From Gnetum montanum (lineage: Eukaryota; Streptophyta; Gnetopsida; Gnetales; Gnetaceae): 62,521 bases of DNA. A model generated the notes under the pieces. That model was not told where the DNA came from. It was given only the letters and a program-made list of their open reading frames with translations, and searched no databases. Position 1 is the first letter of the stretch. Every line of letters starts with the position of its first letter. The translations under genes were made by a program, and so were the position numbers. The stretch covers positions 2,141 to 64,661 of the forward strand of contig MNCI01003298.1 in NCBI GenBank assembly GCA_015680685.1, given 5' to 3'. Below are positions 24,494 through 35,279 of this stretch, one piece after another.

Positions 24494-26437
24494 CTGCACA
24501 CACAACACAATTGTGTATGAGCAAGGGTAAATGAATTGCAATGCAATTAATACCTTGCCTCAGTGAAAGGTCCATTGGCTAAGTTGTGGTATGGTTGATT
24601 ACGGGTCTGGTGATATAATAGTGGTGACTACCAAAGGTGTAGGGGTTAGGAGAAAATCGAAAAAATTGGGCCCCGTACCCCCATGACTAATCGTGAACCT
24701 CCGATAGCGATAGAATGAAGAAAGAGAAAGAAAAATAACAAGAAAGATGGAGAAAAAGGAACAACTAAAACATCACTGAAATGGATGTCAAGATGGAAAT
24801 GAACATAATAGAATTAATTGCAAAAATGTTAAGGGAAAGAATTTAACTGGTGCACCAAATAGGAATGTTAGTGGGTCCTCCCCAAAGCAGGCTCATGTCC
24901 TTAATGCCCTGACAAGCCCACATTCAAAGAGTCCGTAGGCTTTGGGAATGTCATTTGGAACAAGAGTTAAAGTCTTAACCATAAGAATTTACCAAAAATA
25001 AAACAATTTACCAAAAATAAAATAATGTATCCACCAAAATATACACTAATGATACAACTGGCAATGAGGTGAACAATGGAGAGAAGGATGGAGAGAAGAG
25101 AATGGAATGGAATCTCAAGAACAAGGTGGTGTATAGCCCCTTGTGTAGTTCATGATTAATGAAACTTAGCAAATCTCATTCCAACTCCAACCTCAAACCA
25201 ACCACATCCAGTGACTTTGCATCAATGCACTCGGCCAATCCATCCTCTTGGAGTAATAAGAATGCCTTCACCCAAGAGCCACCACCATTCCGACGAAACA
25301 AGGATGAGAGAATGGGAAGTGAGAAGGGCCTTAGTTAGAGGGAGCATTTTTATTTTTGAGTTCCATAACGAGTGCTTGTAGCCCAAATAATTATTTTTTT
25401 TTGTTTTTTTTTTCATTTTATGTGTTTAAGCGTGAGAACCACAGCATGCAAAGACTTTGTTATTTTTATTTGCTCAGCTTCCAATAATTAGGTAACATCG
25501 AAATGGTAAGAAAACTCAAGAAGAAAACATCCAAGCACCCAAGAGAATGGCCAACACAAATGCATCAAGTTCCCTTGAAGTCACACCCTTTTCATGCCTT
25601 GAGTCCTTCCTTAGTTTGAGAAATACCCAGTCATCGATTCGTTATAGTTCTTATTTAGAAAGGGACTGTACATTTCCAAGCTGAGAGAGACCATGGAACT
25701 TGGTGGATGAATGGATGAAGTGGACTCATTGCCTACTATATTAAAAGAACCATACCTTATTATCAACATCATAACTTAAAGGTAAAAACCAAACATTAGC
25801 AATCAATAGGAAAATAGTTCATACCATCATGAAGAACACTTATTAAATGACAAACTTACAAGGTGGGTAACACACACACAAAATGAAAAAGTATAATGAT
25901 GTTGTAAAACAAAAATAAAAAAGTTAAAGAAATTTGTAAAACAAAAATGTGTAAAACCAAAAACGTGTAAAACAAAATGTGTAAGACAAAAAAAAACTAA
26001 AAAGAAATGAGGGCCTCGATTTATTAACACAGGTGGCCATCTTCCCCATGACTGAATGGAAATGGAGAGATCTGAAATAAGGAGTGTGGTTGTCCGCTAC
26101 AAGAGGTGTGAGTTGCACTGGCTGTTTTTGGTTCATGGAAAGGTTTGGTTTATTGCACATTGACCAGTAGTCTCTTATTAGGGGTTTCTGGTTTGTATAT
26201 TTGCATGGGTCCTAAGGGGAAGTTCATATGGATAATGTAGGGTCCCTCCCACAATGTTTGAAATTTCGTACGTTGTGGTACATGTGCAGGATTCTAGTAA
26301 AGGACCTTATCTCTGGGTTGGTATTTAACCTTTCAAATTTTTGAGTCATGACGTTGTTTGTTATATGCCTTGTGTATATCGTTTGATGACAGGGCAACCA
26401 ATTGATTTTCGTCTAGCACATTTAGACATGCCAATCA
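24494..26437 (-). other. Noncoding region of element D downstream of integrase
   Basis: In element order: PPT-like word at 26041-26054, T-rich low-complexity units (TTTTGTTTTACAC-like) around 25900-26000, the conserved block at 24870-24910, a PPT-like word at 24675-24690, and a possible branch point and acceptor before the short ORF. No convincing coding frame. It aligns by eye with 38427-40202 of element E. Confidence 0.7.
24870..24910 (-). other. Conserved 3' noncoding block (element D copy)
   Basis: In element sense it ends TGCTTTGGGGAGGACCCACT, the same as in element E; the first part reads AGGGCATTAAGGACATGAGC. It lies between integrase and the 3' ORF. Confidence 0.75.
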
Positions 26438-27301
26438 TTATTTTTGTGCTAGATCGAGGTCAAGGTGGAGGTCACATGCCATGGAGAGTGTACGGAGCTC
26501 CATTTGAATTGGAATTTTTTGGACTTTTCCGTACATCGGCTCATATGGAGAGTAGCCTGTAGGGAGTTTCCAAGTGGAGCGGTACACCCAGAGAGCGTCG
26601 TTCAATTTTGTGCTCCAATCTCGCCTAAATTTGCTAATTTTTCTTGTTAATATTCTCATAATCTCCCGGTTGGTGACCTCGGCTTGGCGATTAGCTTGGG
26701 GGTGATAAGGTGTGGTCAATTTATGTTCCACCCCTAAGTGTTGCATCAACTTGCGAAAGGTTGCACCCGTAAAATGTGTTCCATTATTGGAGATGAGTGC
26801 ACGTGGCACACCAAACCTATTTATGATTTGTTGTTGTACAAATCATGCAGCTGTAGACGATGTGCAATCTGTTACAGCAGCTACTTCAGCCCATTTGATC
26901 AAATAGTCAATAACAACAATAATATAAGCCTTCCCATTGGACATTGGTGTAATAGGCCTCATAAAATCGATTCCACAGATATCGAAGGGTTCTAATGGTT
27001 GAATCCATTGTTGCAGACCATCCATTCTAGTAGTCATTCCACCATCTCGTTGATAGCGTTCACAGGATTGGACAAACCGATGGGCATCCCGAAATAGCAT
27101 TGGCTAGTAGTATCCTGCAAGTAGGATCTTAATGGCCATTTGTCTCCCTACATAGTGGCCCCCACAGGGACCCTCATGAGCATCCTGGAGAACTCTTAAC
27201 TGATCCTCATTGGGCACACACCATCGAACCAAGCCATCAGGACATACTTTATAGAGTTTTCCCTTGATTTCAATGAAGTACTTGGTTTTCTGAAGAAACC
27301 A
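26438..27301 (-). pseudogene. Integrase of element D
   Basis: The N-terminal zinc-binding part is near 27290-27060 (LYKVCPDGLVRWCVP, then CERYQRDGG). The catalytic core follows with FDICGIDFMRPI, LISNNGTHFTGATFRK and YHPQANRQAEVTNREI, giving the expected acidic residues. It ends with a stop at 26438. Two or three in-frame stops interrupt it (for example near 27105 and 26843). The D of the usual DNGTHF reads as N here (SNNGTHF), so a catalytic acidic residue appears to be lost. It would insert element cDNA into chromosomal DNA. Confidence 0.85.
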
Positions 27302-28930
27302 TTACTTCTTCCTAAAGTCCAACCCCTGTGGCATTATTTGGGAGAGGAGATAAGTAAGAATGCTACTATACCAATTTGTTCCCATGGGTTGGTTATTTAT
27401 TACACCAACAAAGAGGGTTTCATCAGGAAAGTCATCAGATACAGCATATTCATCCTCTTTGTTGTCCCAAAGCAACCAAGATAAATGATCAGCAACTACG
27501 TTCTCAGTGCCTTTTTGATCTACTATTGTTAAATCGAACTCTTGAAGGATTACCAACTAACATATAATACGAGGGCTAACTGTTGGCTTATTCATGAGGA
27601 ACCATATTGCACTATGATATGTATGAATTTACACTTTGTAGCTAACCACATAGTGCCTAAATTTATCCAATGAAAACACTACAGCCATTAATTCCTTTTC
27701 GGTAGTTGTGTAGTTGAGTTGTGCACCAGCAATACTCTTACTCATACAGTGGATGTAATAGGGACATTTTTGTTCATCTAACTGTGTTAGTACAGCTCTT
27801 AAGGCATAATTAGATGCGTCGGTCATTATATGAAATGGTCTGGACCAGTTGGGGGCTTGTAGAATAGGGGTTTCCACAAGCCTTTTTTTTAGAGTTTGGA
27901 ATGCTTGTTCACATTCCCTGGTCCATTTGAAGGGTGCATATTTTTTCGTTAATTCTACCAATGGTTTGGCAATCTTGAAGAAGTTCTCAATGAATCTCCT
28001 ATAGTAGTGAGTGTGTCCAAGGAATGACTAAATATCTTTGACTGTTTCTGGTTGTCGAGTGACTCCTTGGATAGCCTTTACTTTTTTTAGGTCTACCTCT
28101 ATTCCTGATTGCGAGATCTTATGTCCCAGTACTATGTCCTCTTGAACCATCAAATGGCTTTTCTACTAGTTGAGCTTTAGATTGGTTTCAACGCATCATT
28201 TTAGCACCTACTCTAACCGTTCTAGGGCTTGATCAAAGCTTGCCCCGTAAGTGGAGAAGTTGTCCATAAAGACTTCCACTCTATTTCCTATTTTTTGTTG
28301 AAATATGCTTAGGACTAAATGTTGGAATGTGGTGGGGGCATTGCACAAGCCAAATGACATTTGCTTATATGCAAACGTTCCCTAGGTACTGGTGAACATT
28401 GTTTTGGCTTGATCTTCTAGTGCTATTCATATTTGATTATATCCACTATATCCATCCACAAAACTATAATAGTGATGCCCCGTTATAGTGTCCAAGACTT
28501 GGTCAACGAACAGCAATGGGAAATGATCTTTGAATGTTGCCATGTTCAATAGCCTAAAATCTATACACACCCTCCATTTTCCTTCTTTCCTAGGAATGAT
28601 TACTAGAGGACTAACCCATTCGCTATCAGAAATGGGATATATGAACCCAGCCTTGAGGAGTTGCTCTATCTCTTCTTTCACTACCTGTTTCAATTTCGGG
28701 TTCAATCGCCTCCATGGTTGCTTCCGAGGCTTCATGGAGGGGTCCGTGTAAATCCTATGTTGGCATATCCTAGGGTCTATTTTGATTATCTCGGGGTATG
28801 ACCAGGCAAAGGCTTTTGACCATTTATTGATTACCTTCAATAGGCTTTCTTTTTGTTTGGGGGCAAGTTTTGCGTTGACAATTACTGGTTTTCCGTTTTC
28901 AAGGGTCATGTATTCCAAACCAGTGGGCAA
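27302..28930 (-). pseudogene. Reverse transcriptase and RNase H of element D
   Basis: RT opens with MPTGLEYMTLENGKPVIVNA, then VKEEIEQLLKAGFIYPISDS, WRVCIDFRLLNMATFKDHFP, and the thumb and connection wording. RNase H follows from about 27860 (FHIMTDASNYALRAVLTQLD, then NYTTTEKELMAVVFSLDKFR) and continues to VADHLSWLL near 27480. The active-site motif normally FMDD reads FMDN: AAC at 28259-28261 instead of an Asp codon. Several stops are scattered through it. Wording and order are those of the Athila lineage. The enzyme would copy element RNA into DNA. Confidence 0.9.
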
Positions 28931-29760
28931 TGGTTTTAGGTCTAAGGGCTCTTATCTAAATTCCTTAGGAATCTCCAACTTCCCCCAATTAATTTTTTCG
29001 AAGTTAAGGGCTAGAAGTTAGCAACGAACTGGCTCTAGTACGTCTGTGCTTTCAATGTAAGCACTGGTTATCCCCTCAGTCAGTTCCATGCATGTTATCG
29101 AGTTGCTCCCTTGATCAACCATCATCCACTGGGTGTTTTCTTGTTGTGTGGCTGCTGCATATAGGCACTTTTTTATGTCAATATCTTGTACACATCGATT
29201 GCATGCAAGCAATGTTAAACTTCACATCACCCATGATCTTTGCACGCAATGGCACCCTGTGTCACTATATGCGATGCATGGAAATCTCTTCCTCTCAATA
29301 TTTCCAAAAGTATTTTTCTTGGATATTTCGAGGAAATATTGCAGATTCCTAGGCATGCATCAATTGTAATCAACCATGCCCTTCCCATTATTATTGGGAA
29401 ATCCCCTTTGTCATTGTTTATTTGGATCACCAAGAAATCAGTTGGGTATGACCAACCACCCACGGTGGTAACAATGTCCTCAACCTATCCTAAAAGAACA
29501 GTGATGGACTGGTCAGCTAGCTCTAAGAGAATATTTCTCTTCTTTAGTCGAGGCAGGTTCTAGGTGTTGTACAATTCTTGTGAGATTAAGTTGACTCTGG
29601 AGCCTGAGTCAAGACGAGCCTTATGAGGTTCATTCCTAGCGACCTGAAGATAAATTAGGGGGCTCCCAGGATCAAATAATTTCTTAGGAAGGTGTCCTAC
29701 CTTAATCTAGTCAGTTACGGTATGTGTTAACATAACCGTGTGCATTGGACGTGATTTTTT
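28931..29760 (-). pseudogene. Aspartic protease region of element D
   Basis: IKVGHLPKKLFDPGSPLIYL leads into ARLDSGSRVNLISQELYNT, so the DSGS active site is retained. It continues through ELADQSITVLLG, a stop, VEDIVTTVGGWSYPTDFLVI and FPIIMGRAWLITIDACLG. It matches the open frame of element E (37740-38426) closely. The stretch between the protease and RT contains further stops. Confidence 0.8.
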
Positions 29761-32255
29761 GTTTGAAGGGGGTCCCGAAACCTTATTTGGTATAGCGGTG
29801 TTTAGATGTTCAACCACTTGTGAGGATGAGGGCTTAGTTGGATTGTTGGTTCTGAAGAAAGGTCTTTTCAGCATAAAATTTTTAGGACCAACTGAGGATT
29901 GAGAATTGGAAGCCCTCGTGACATTGGGTTGTTGCGGTTGAGTGGGAAATACCCTTGGCATTGTTGGAACGGTTGGTGGTGGAGCTACCAACGTGAGAGG
30001 TGCAGATGGATTTGAAGGATGGCATACATGTGGAGTGTCCCTTCTGAGATGGAAAGTCTGATAATATTACCAAACTAGGCAGTGACGTTGTGGAGTTGCA
30101 TAACCCATAGGATAACTTGGAGAAATAAGCTGCTACACGTAGTAACCATAAGGATCAAGTTGCTGGTAAGGATATTATTGCCTAGGCGGTGGCATCCCCC
30201 ATGACTGTAGGTGTTGCCACTACTGATGTTGCCTGATGGATTGTGGTGGAGTTCCACTTAGATAGTACATCAACAGTTGGTGGAACTGTCTTGGGTTACC
30301 TTGGGGATAAGGTAACCTTCAAGGTGTTTGCTGTCTGTTAAGTCTCGGGTTGAGTGCATACACCCTAGACTCTTGTACATGTGAAATGATTAGACAACAT
30401 CTCTTAGGATGGTCATAGTAGTAGATCTCACATCCACCATCATCATCTGTGTCCAAATTCACAACCTCATTGGGGATAGCTATTTTTCCCTTACCCTTGT
30501 CATGTGCAGGGCTTGAATCTCTTCACTTTTTCTTGTTCTTGTCACTACGTCATTCCTCCTTAGACTCCTCTACAATCTTTAGGATAATTTCAATTTTACT
30601 GTCGAAGGAGTCTTGTATCTGATCTACCTTAGCCACTACTTTCATTGTTAGCTTCTGAAGTGGCAAGGTTTTCCTATTCACCAACTTTTCAAGTGGTTAT
30701 TCATCCTCTTCATCGCAGAATCTCACTTCCCTTTTCTGGAGGGAAGGATCATAGTTATATTCTTCTGCACTTTCTCTTTTTTGTAGCTCCCCTTCTTCTT
30801 TGGCTACTTGCTCCAATAATCGATGAATTTCATGGGATCTACGTTCACATAGTCTCCCTTGGGCATAAGTCCCAAGGGTTCTCCTAATTTCATACCTTAG
30901 CCCATCTATGATGTCGTGAAGCTGATCCTGTTGTGCGTAACCATGGCCTGGGCAACAATGTAGCAATGCATAGTAGCAGCCCATGGTAGCATCCAAGGGT
31001 TCATGATTACCTTTCTTCCATCCTTGGATCTGCTTATGCAAATTAGACACTTTGGAGTACATTTGATATTTATCGTTGAAGAGTTCTAACATTGTACTCC
31101 ACCTCCTGATGGTTTTCAACTCTAAGGACCTGTACCAACTCTTTGCTTCCTTAGTGAGTGTCCTGGGAAACAACTTGAGTTTCTGCCACTTATTCTCTAT
31201 GTTTTGCAAGGTGCACGCATCATGGAATGCTTGTAAATGATTTTGCAGATCCGCGTTGTATCCCCCTTCAAAGCATGGGATGTTTTTCATGTCTAAACGC
31301 TTGATCTAACTATCTTTTAAATGCCTTGTTGGTATTTTCACTACCTCCATTATATCTAGCATGCTTCGGATGGTGAGTATGGGTTCATCATGATCATCTC
31401 TTTCATGATGTCTATGATGTCTACGTTGTTCCCTACTTTCCCTTCGTTCATACCCTTGTCCTCTCTCTTAACTCTCTCGTCGAGGTCTCTCATTTTATCT
31501 ACCTCTATCCTCACCATTATGCTCTTGGTGGCTGCGCCCAGATGTGGAAGGAGAGGGTGAATGATGTGAAAAAGGGGAAGAAGGAGGAGAGCCATCACCA
31601 TGATGATGTTTCTTACCTTCTCTTCTATTTCTATGGTCCCAATCGTGATGATGATCTAAGTGCCCGTCCTTGTTATGTGTTCTTGTTTCCTCAGTGAACA
31701 GTTGGCGTTCATAGGGATTAGAACCAGGGTTGTGTATCATGGATCATAGGTTCTAATAGCCCACCTCCTCACTATCACTATCATTAGGAGGAGGAACACC
31801 ATCGATAGAGAACCTGTTATAAGTGGTTCAACATCTTTGATTTCACTTAGGACATGCGGGACCCCTTTGCCCTTCAACAGTGTATGGTGGCTCTCCTTTC
31901 TTGAGTCCCTTATATGTTGTGTGGATGTGGGATGACAACCCCTTGTGTCAAAGTTTCTTATAACGTATTCAACATAGAGCTATGTCATGTCGATCTGTGC
32001 CAGAGCACAGAGAAGCATGTTTGGGACAGATCGATCTAAAGGTAACACTATGTTACCTTACAAGTCTCTCCATCATAATTGTTCTTCTTGATGGAGGATA
32101 AAGGTAAAATCAAGTATGTACTCATCAAGATGAGTATATACTACCCGATGTTGTTGAGGAACTGGCTGATTTTGGTTATGTGTTTTAGATTGCCGACTGT
32201 TTCTTGTATTATCCCTAGGTGGTGTAATGCTCTTGTGAGAAGAAGAAGAAGACAT
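29761..32255 (-). pseudogene. gag of element D
   Basis: The ATG at 32253-32255 gives MSSSSSHKSITPPRDNTRNS. A His/Ser-rich charged stretch lies at 31740-31500. The gag capsid-like domain is open from 31290 (MKNIPCFEGGYNADLQNHLQ) to 30697. The zinc-knuckle region lies near 30450, and PPT-like wording (QSWGMP in protein) at 30194-30207. A TAG at 30133-30135 is followed by CAGCTT, at the same codon position as the TAG in element E. A few other stops and frame changes occur. Confidence 0.85.
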
Positions 32256-32379
32256 TGTGTCTTATTGATGTGCTATTTAACTATTATATAAATTTTTTGT
32301 TTAATTAACCCTAAGGGTTCATTTAAGCTCCCAACGATGTGGATAATTTCCTATGTTCTACTTAGCGCACAAACACTTA

Positions 32380-32399
32380 GTCCCAGGAAACAACGCCAA
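32380..32399 (-). other. Primer-binding site of element D
   Basis: In element sense, TTGGCGTTGTTTCCTGGGAC follows the 5' LTR. It is a diverged form of the tRNA-Asp PBS TGGCGCCGTTGCCGGGGA. Confidence 0.75.
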
Positions 32400-33164
32400 T
32401 GATGAGTGGCGAGGTACCCCTTCACTCAACTATACGAATACAAGCATAATATGCGCGATCTAGTCAAACTCCACAGACTAAGTGCATACACGCCTTATGG
32501 AACACTTAAGGTTAATTATTCGTTGTCTTCCCAGACTTACTTATAGTTGTCACGGTGTATGGTTAAGTAAGTCTGAGGTATATGATTTTTATAGTCTTTT
32601 ATGTTTTATCTTCTACGCTGATAAGGTGAAGAGTGAAGGGACTAATTACTAACTCAAACTAACTAACTAAGTCTAAATTAACCTAGCGTCAGCATCCGTT
32701 CCCACTTACCATTCACACCCTAAACCAATGCAACCTTGGTTATCAAACGCTAGTTGTTGTTGGGATCACCAAGCGTAATGCACATGCTCGAAGCAGTCGT
32801 ACTAAGGCACTTAACTAGGAGAGAAGGGTTGAGAGAGATTTAATGACTAATAAAGCATGTAAATGATAAACAGTAAATAAAATCCTAATTAGACTATTCC
32901 ATGCACTGCAAGGTTTATCCAAGAAGTTTGTCTTTATTGTCGTACACAAACTTGTGTTTAGGTACAATGTTTGCTCGAATAAAGATCCATTCACTTTAGG
33001 ACTCCTATTGTGGGCACATGGAAAATATTCTATCTTTGGAGGGATCAAACTGCCAGAGTTTCACTACGATCTAAGCCCAGAATGAGAAACAAGGGAGAGC
33101 TGCCTCTTATTTATAGATATGATGATGCACCACAATGTCACATATGCGATATCGCGTCCCATTA
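32400..33164 (-). repeat. 5' LTR of element D
   Basis: A 765-bp LTR. In element sense it starts TAATGGGACGCGATATCGC and ends CGCCACTCATCA. The TATA box (CTATAAATAA) is at 33108-33117, only about 47 bp from the LTR start. The outer boundary is fixed by the TSD and by gag of element C resuming at 33165. An apparent CATCA terminus at 33185 is C's own gag sequence. Confidence 0.88.
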
Positions 33165-34287
33165 GGGACCAACTTCTCGACATCATAGATGGGCTTTGTA
33201 ATAAAACAAGACAGACCCTTGGGATTTATGCCCAAGGTTGGTTGTCCAGATTGAAAGCCCATCAGATACAAAGGCTAATAGAGCAGGTGGCAAAATAAGA
33301 AGGAGAGATATGTAAACTAGTGAATGTCGAGGAATATAACTAGGATCCAACTCTTCAAAAGAAGGAGGTCCATATCTATGATGAGGAAAAAGAGGCAACT
33401 CCTGATAAGGTGATTTCAAAACAAACCCTGCCAATACAAAAGTCTATCACTAAGCTTGAAGTAAGGATACATAAGATGTGGGAGTTGATAAATGATAAAG
33501 TTACAACCTATGTGAAAACCATAAAGGAGAGAGTAACACAAAAAGAATATAGTGAGAAAAACAAGAAGAGGAAAAATTACAAAGAAACAAGTACAAACAC
33601 TTATTAGTAAAAAAGAAAAAATAGTTGTAGGAGAAGAGGCTATAGACTCAACCACAGAAATGGATGATGGATGTGACATCTGCCTATATGATCATCCAAA
33701 GGGCTATTGCTTAGTCATGTTACATCTACATGAGTATTAGGCTTTTACTTTGAATCCCAAGTTTGTACAAAAGCAAATGCATAGGAAATTACCTTATTCA
33801 AAAGGTAATTATAGATAGTCCTACAACCAACCATACTATTCTAGTGGGACTTCTTATCAGCCTCAAAACTACTATCAAACACAGAGACAAAACCCACAAT
33901 TATGGGGGATGCCATCATCAAACCAGCACTACCCTTATTGCTAGTTAGACCCACATGAATATCATGTTTAACAACCTATGTCCCCAACTAGTCCTAACTC
34001 CTCTACCTCAAATCATTAATACCACTCTCCCAAATATCATCAACTCATAGCTTCTCCTATGGGATCACCATCTCAAACCTCTTATCCTCCATGACATCCT
34101 CAATATTCTCATACTTTCCTCCACTATATGTCACCACCAATAACACAAGAAGGATTGGCACCACAACATCAACAAAAGAATGCCACTTGCGAACATACAT
34201 GTAAATGATAATTCTAGTAGATCACAACCATGGTCTCAGAAATGCCCTTTCTTTAGGAAATTTTCCTCACTTGGTTACAAAATGCAT
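33165..34287 (+). pseudogene. gag of element C, part 2 (capsid end, zinc knuckle, linker)
   Basis: The gag frame resumes with IIDGLCNKTRQTLGIYAQGW. Zinc-knuckle wording (DDGCDICLYDHPKGYC, giving C-x2-C-x3-H-x4-C) is at about 33665-33712. A PPT-like word is at 33898-33910. TAA at 33969-33971 is followed by CAACCT, at the codon where D and E have TAG. Other stops are present. The frame is cut at TGCAT (34283-34287) by element E and continues at 41468. Confidence 0.75.
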
Positions 34288-35145
34288 TGATGGGACATCG
34301 CATGAGCCATGATATCGCATCCCTCACAATATCGCGGTGCGTCGTCATATCTATAAATAATAGGCAGCTCTCCCTTGTTTCCTCATCTTAGGCTAAAAGT
34401 AGGAAAACTCTGGTAGATTGATCACTCCAGAGATAGAATATTTTCCATGTGCCCGTAGTAGGAGTCCTAAAGTGAATGGATCTTTATTCGAGCAACATTG
34501 TACCTGAACACAAGTTATGTATGGTAATAAAGACAAAATTCCTGGATAAACCTTGCAGTGCATGGAATAGGATTTTATTTAATGCTATTTATTACTTTCT
34601 CTCTCACCCTTATCTCCTAGTAATGCGGAATGAGTACAACTTGATTATGAGCGTTTAAGGATGTGTACAGATAATCAAGGAATGGATGCTCATCACACTT
34701 AGGATAGATTATATTTTCTTACCCTTTCTTCCTAGTTAAGTGCCTCAATACGACCACTTCAAGCACGTGCGTTATACATGGTGATCCCAGCAACAATTAG
34801 CGTTTGGTAGCCATGGTTGCATCGGTTCAGGGTGTGTGCGGTAAGTGGGAATGGATGCTGACGCTAGGTAATTTAGACTTAGTTCATTAGTTAGAGTTAG
34901 TAATTAGTTTCTCAACCCTACAACTCAATAGCATAGGACATAAAACATAAAAAGCTATAAAAATCATATACCTTAGACTTACTTAACCATACACCATGAC
35001 AACTACAAGTCTGGAAAGACAACAAATGATTAACCCTAAGTGTTCCATGGGGCGTGTAGACACTTAGTCTGTGGAGTTCGACTGGATCACACATGCTATG
35101 CTCGTATTCGTATGGTTGAGTGTAGGGGTATCTCGCCACTCATCA
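34288..35145 (+). repeat. 5' LTR of element E
   Basis: An 858-bp LTR starting TGATGGGACATCGC and ending CCACTCATCA. The TATA box (CTATAAATAA) is at 34351-34360, 63 bp from the LTR start; those 63 bp hold two GATATCGC/AATATCGCG words. Almost the whole LTR thus lies downstream of the promoter. Confidence 0.95.
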
Positions 35146-35146
35146 T

Positions 35147-35164
35147 TGGCGCCTTTGCCGGGAC
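35147..35164 (+). other. Primer-binding site of element E (tRNA-Asp type)
   Basis: TGGCGCCTTTGCCGGGAC lies one base after the 5' LTR and matches the 3' end complement of tRNA-Asp (TGGCGCCGTTGCCGGGGA) at nearly every position. This is the cleanest PBS in the window and supports the Athila assignment. Confidence 0.88.
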
Positions 35165-35279
35165 TAAGTTTTTGTGCACTGAATATAACATAGGATATCA
35201 TTCACATCGTTGGGAGCCTAAATGAACCTTCGGGTTAATTAAAAAAAATTATATAATGGTAATTAGCACACCGATAAAC

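Larger units (their letters stand above)
24104..33164 (-). mobile_element. Element D: Athila-lineage gag-pol element with collapsed 3' LTR
   Basis: It is inserted in reverse orientation into gag of element C. Flanks are GGGAG (24099-24103) and GGGAC (33165-33169), a TSD with one change. The 5' LTR (32400-33164) is complete, while the 3' LTR is only 28 bp (24104-24131). The internal 8.3 kb holds PBS, gag, protease, RT, RNase H, integrase, ~1.9 kb of noncoding DNA, a short 3' ORF and a PPT. This is the most complete pol in the window, though stops remain and the RT active site is changed. LTR sequence and gag place it in the same family as E. Confidence 0.9.

Noticed and set aside
33165-33185. 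CATCA at 33185 as the outer end of element D's LTR
   Set aside because: The 20 bases before it match gag of the related elements at this position, and a TSD (GGGAG/GGGAC) is found only if the LTR ends at 33164.
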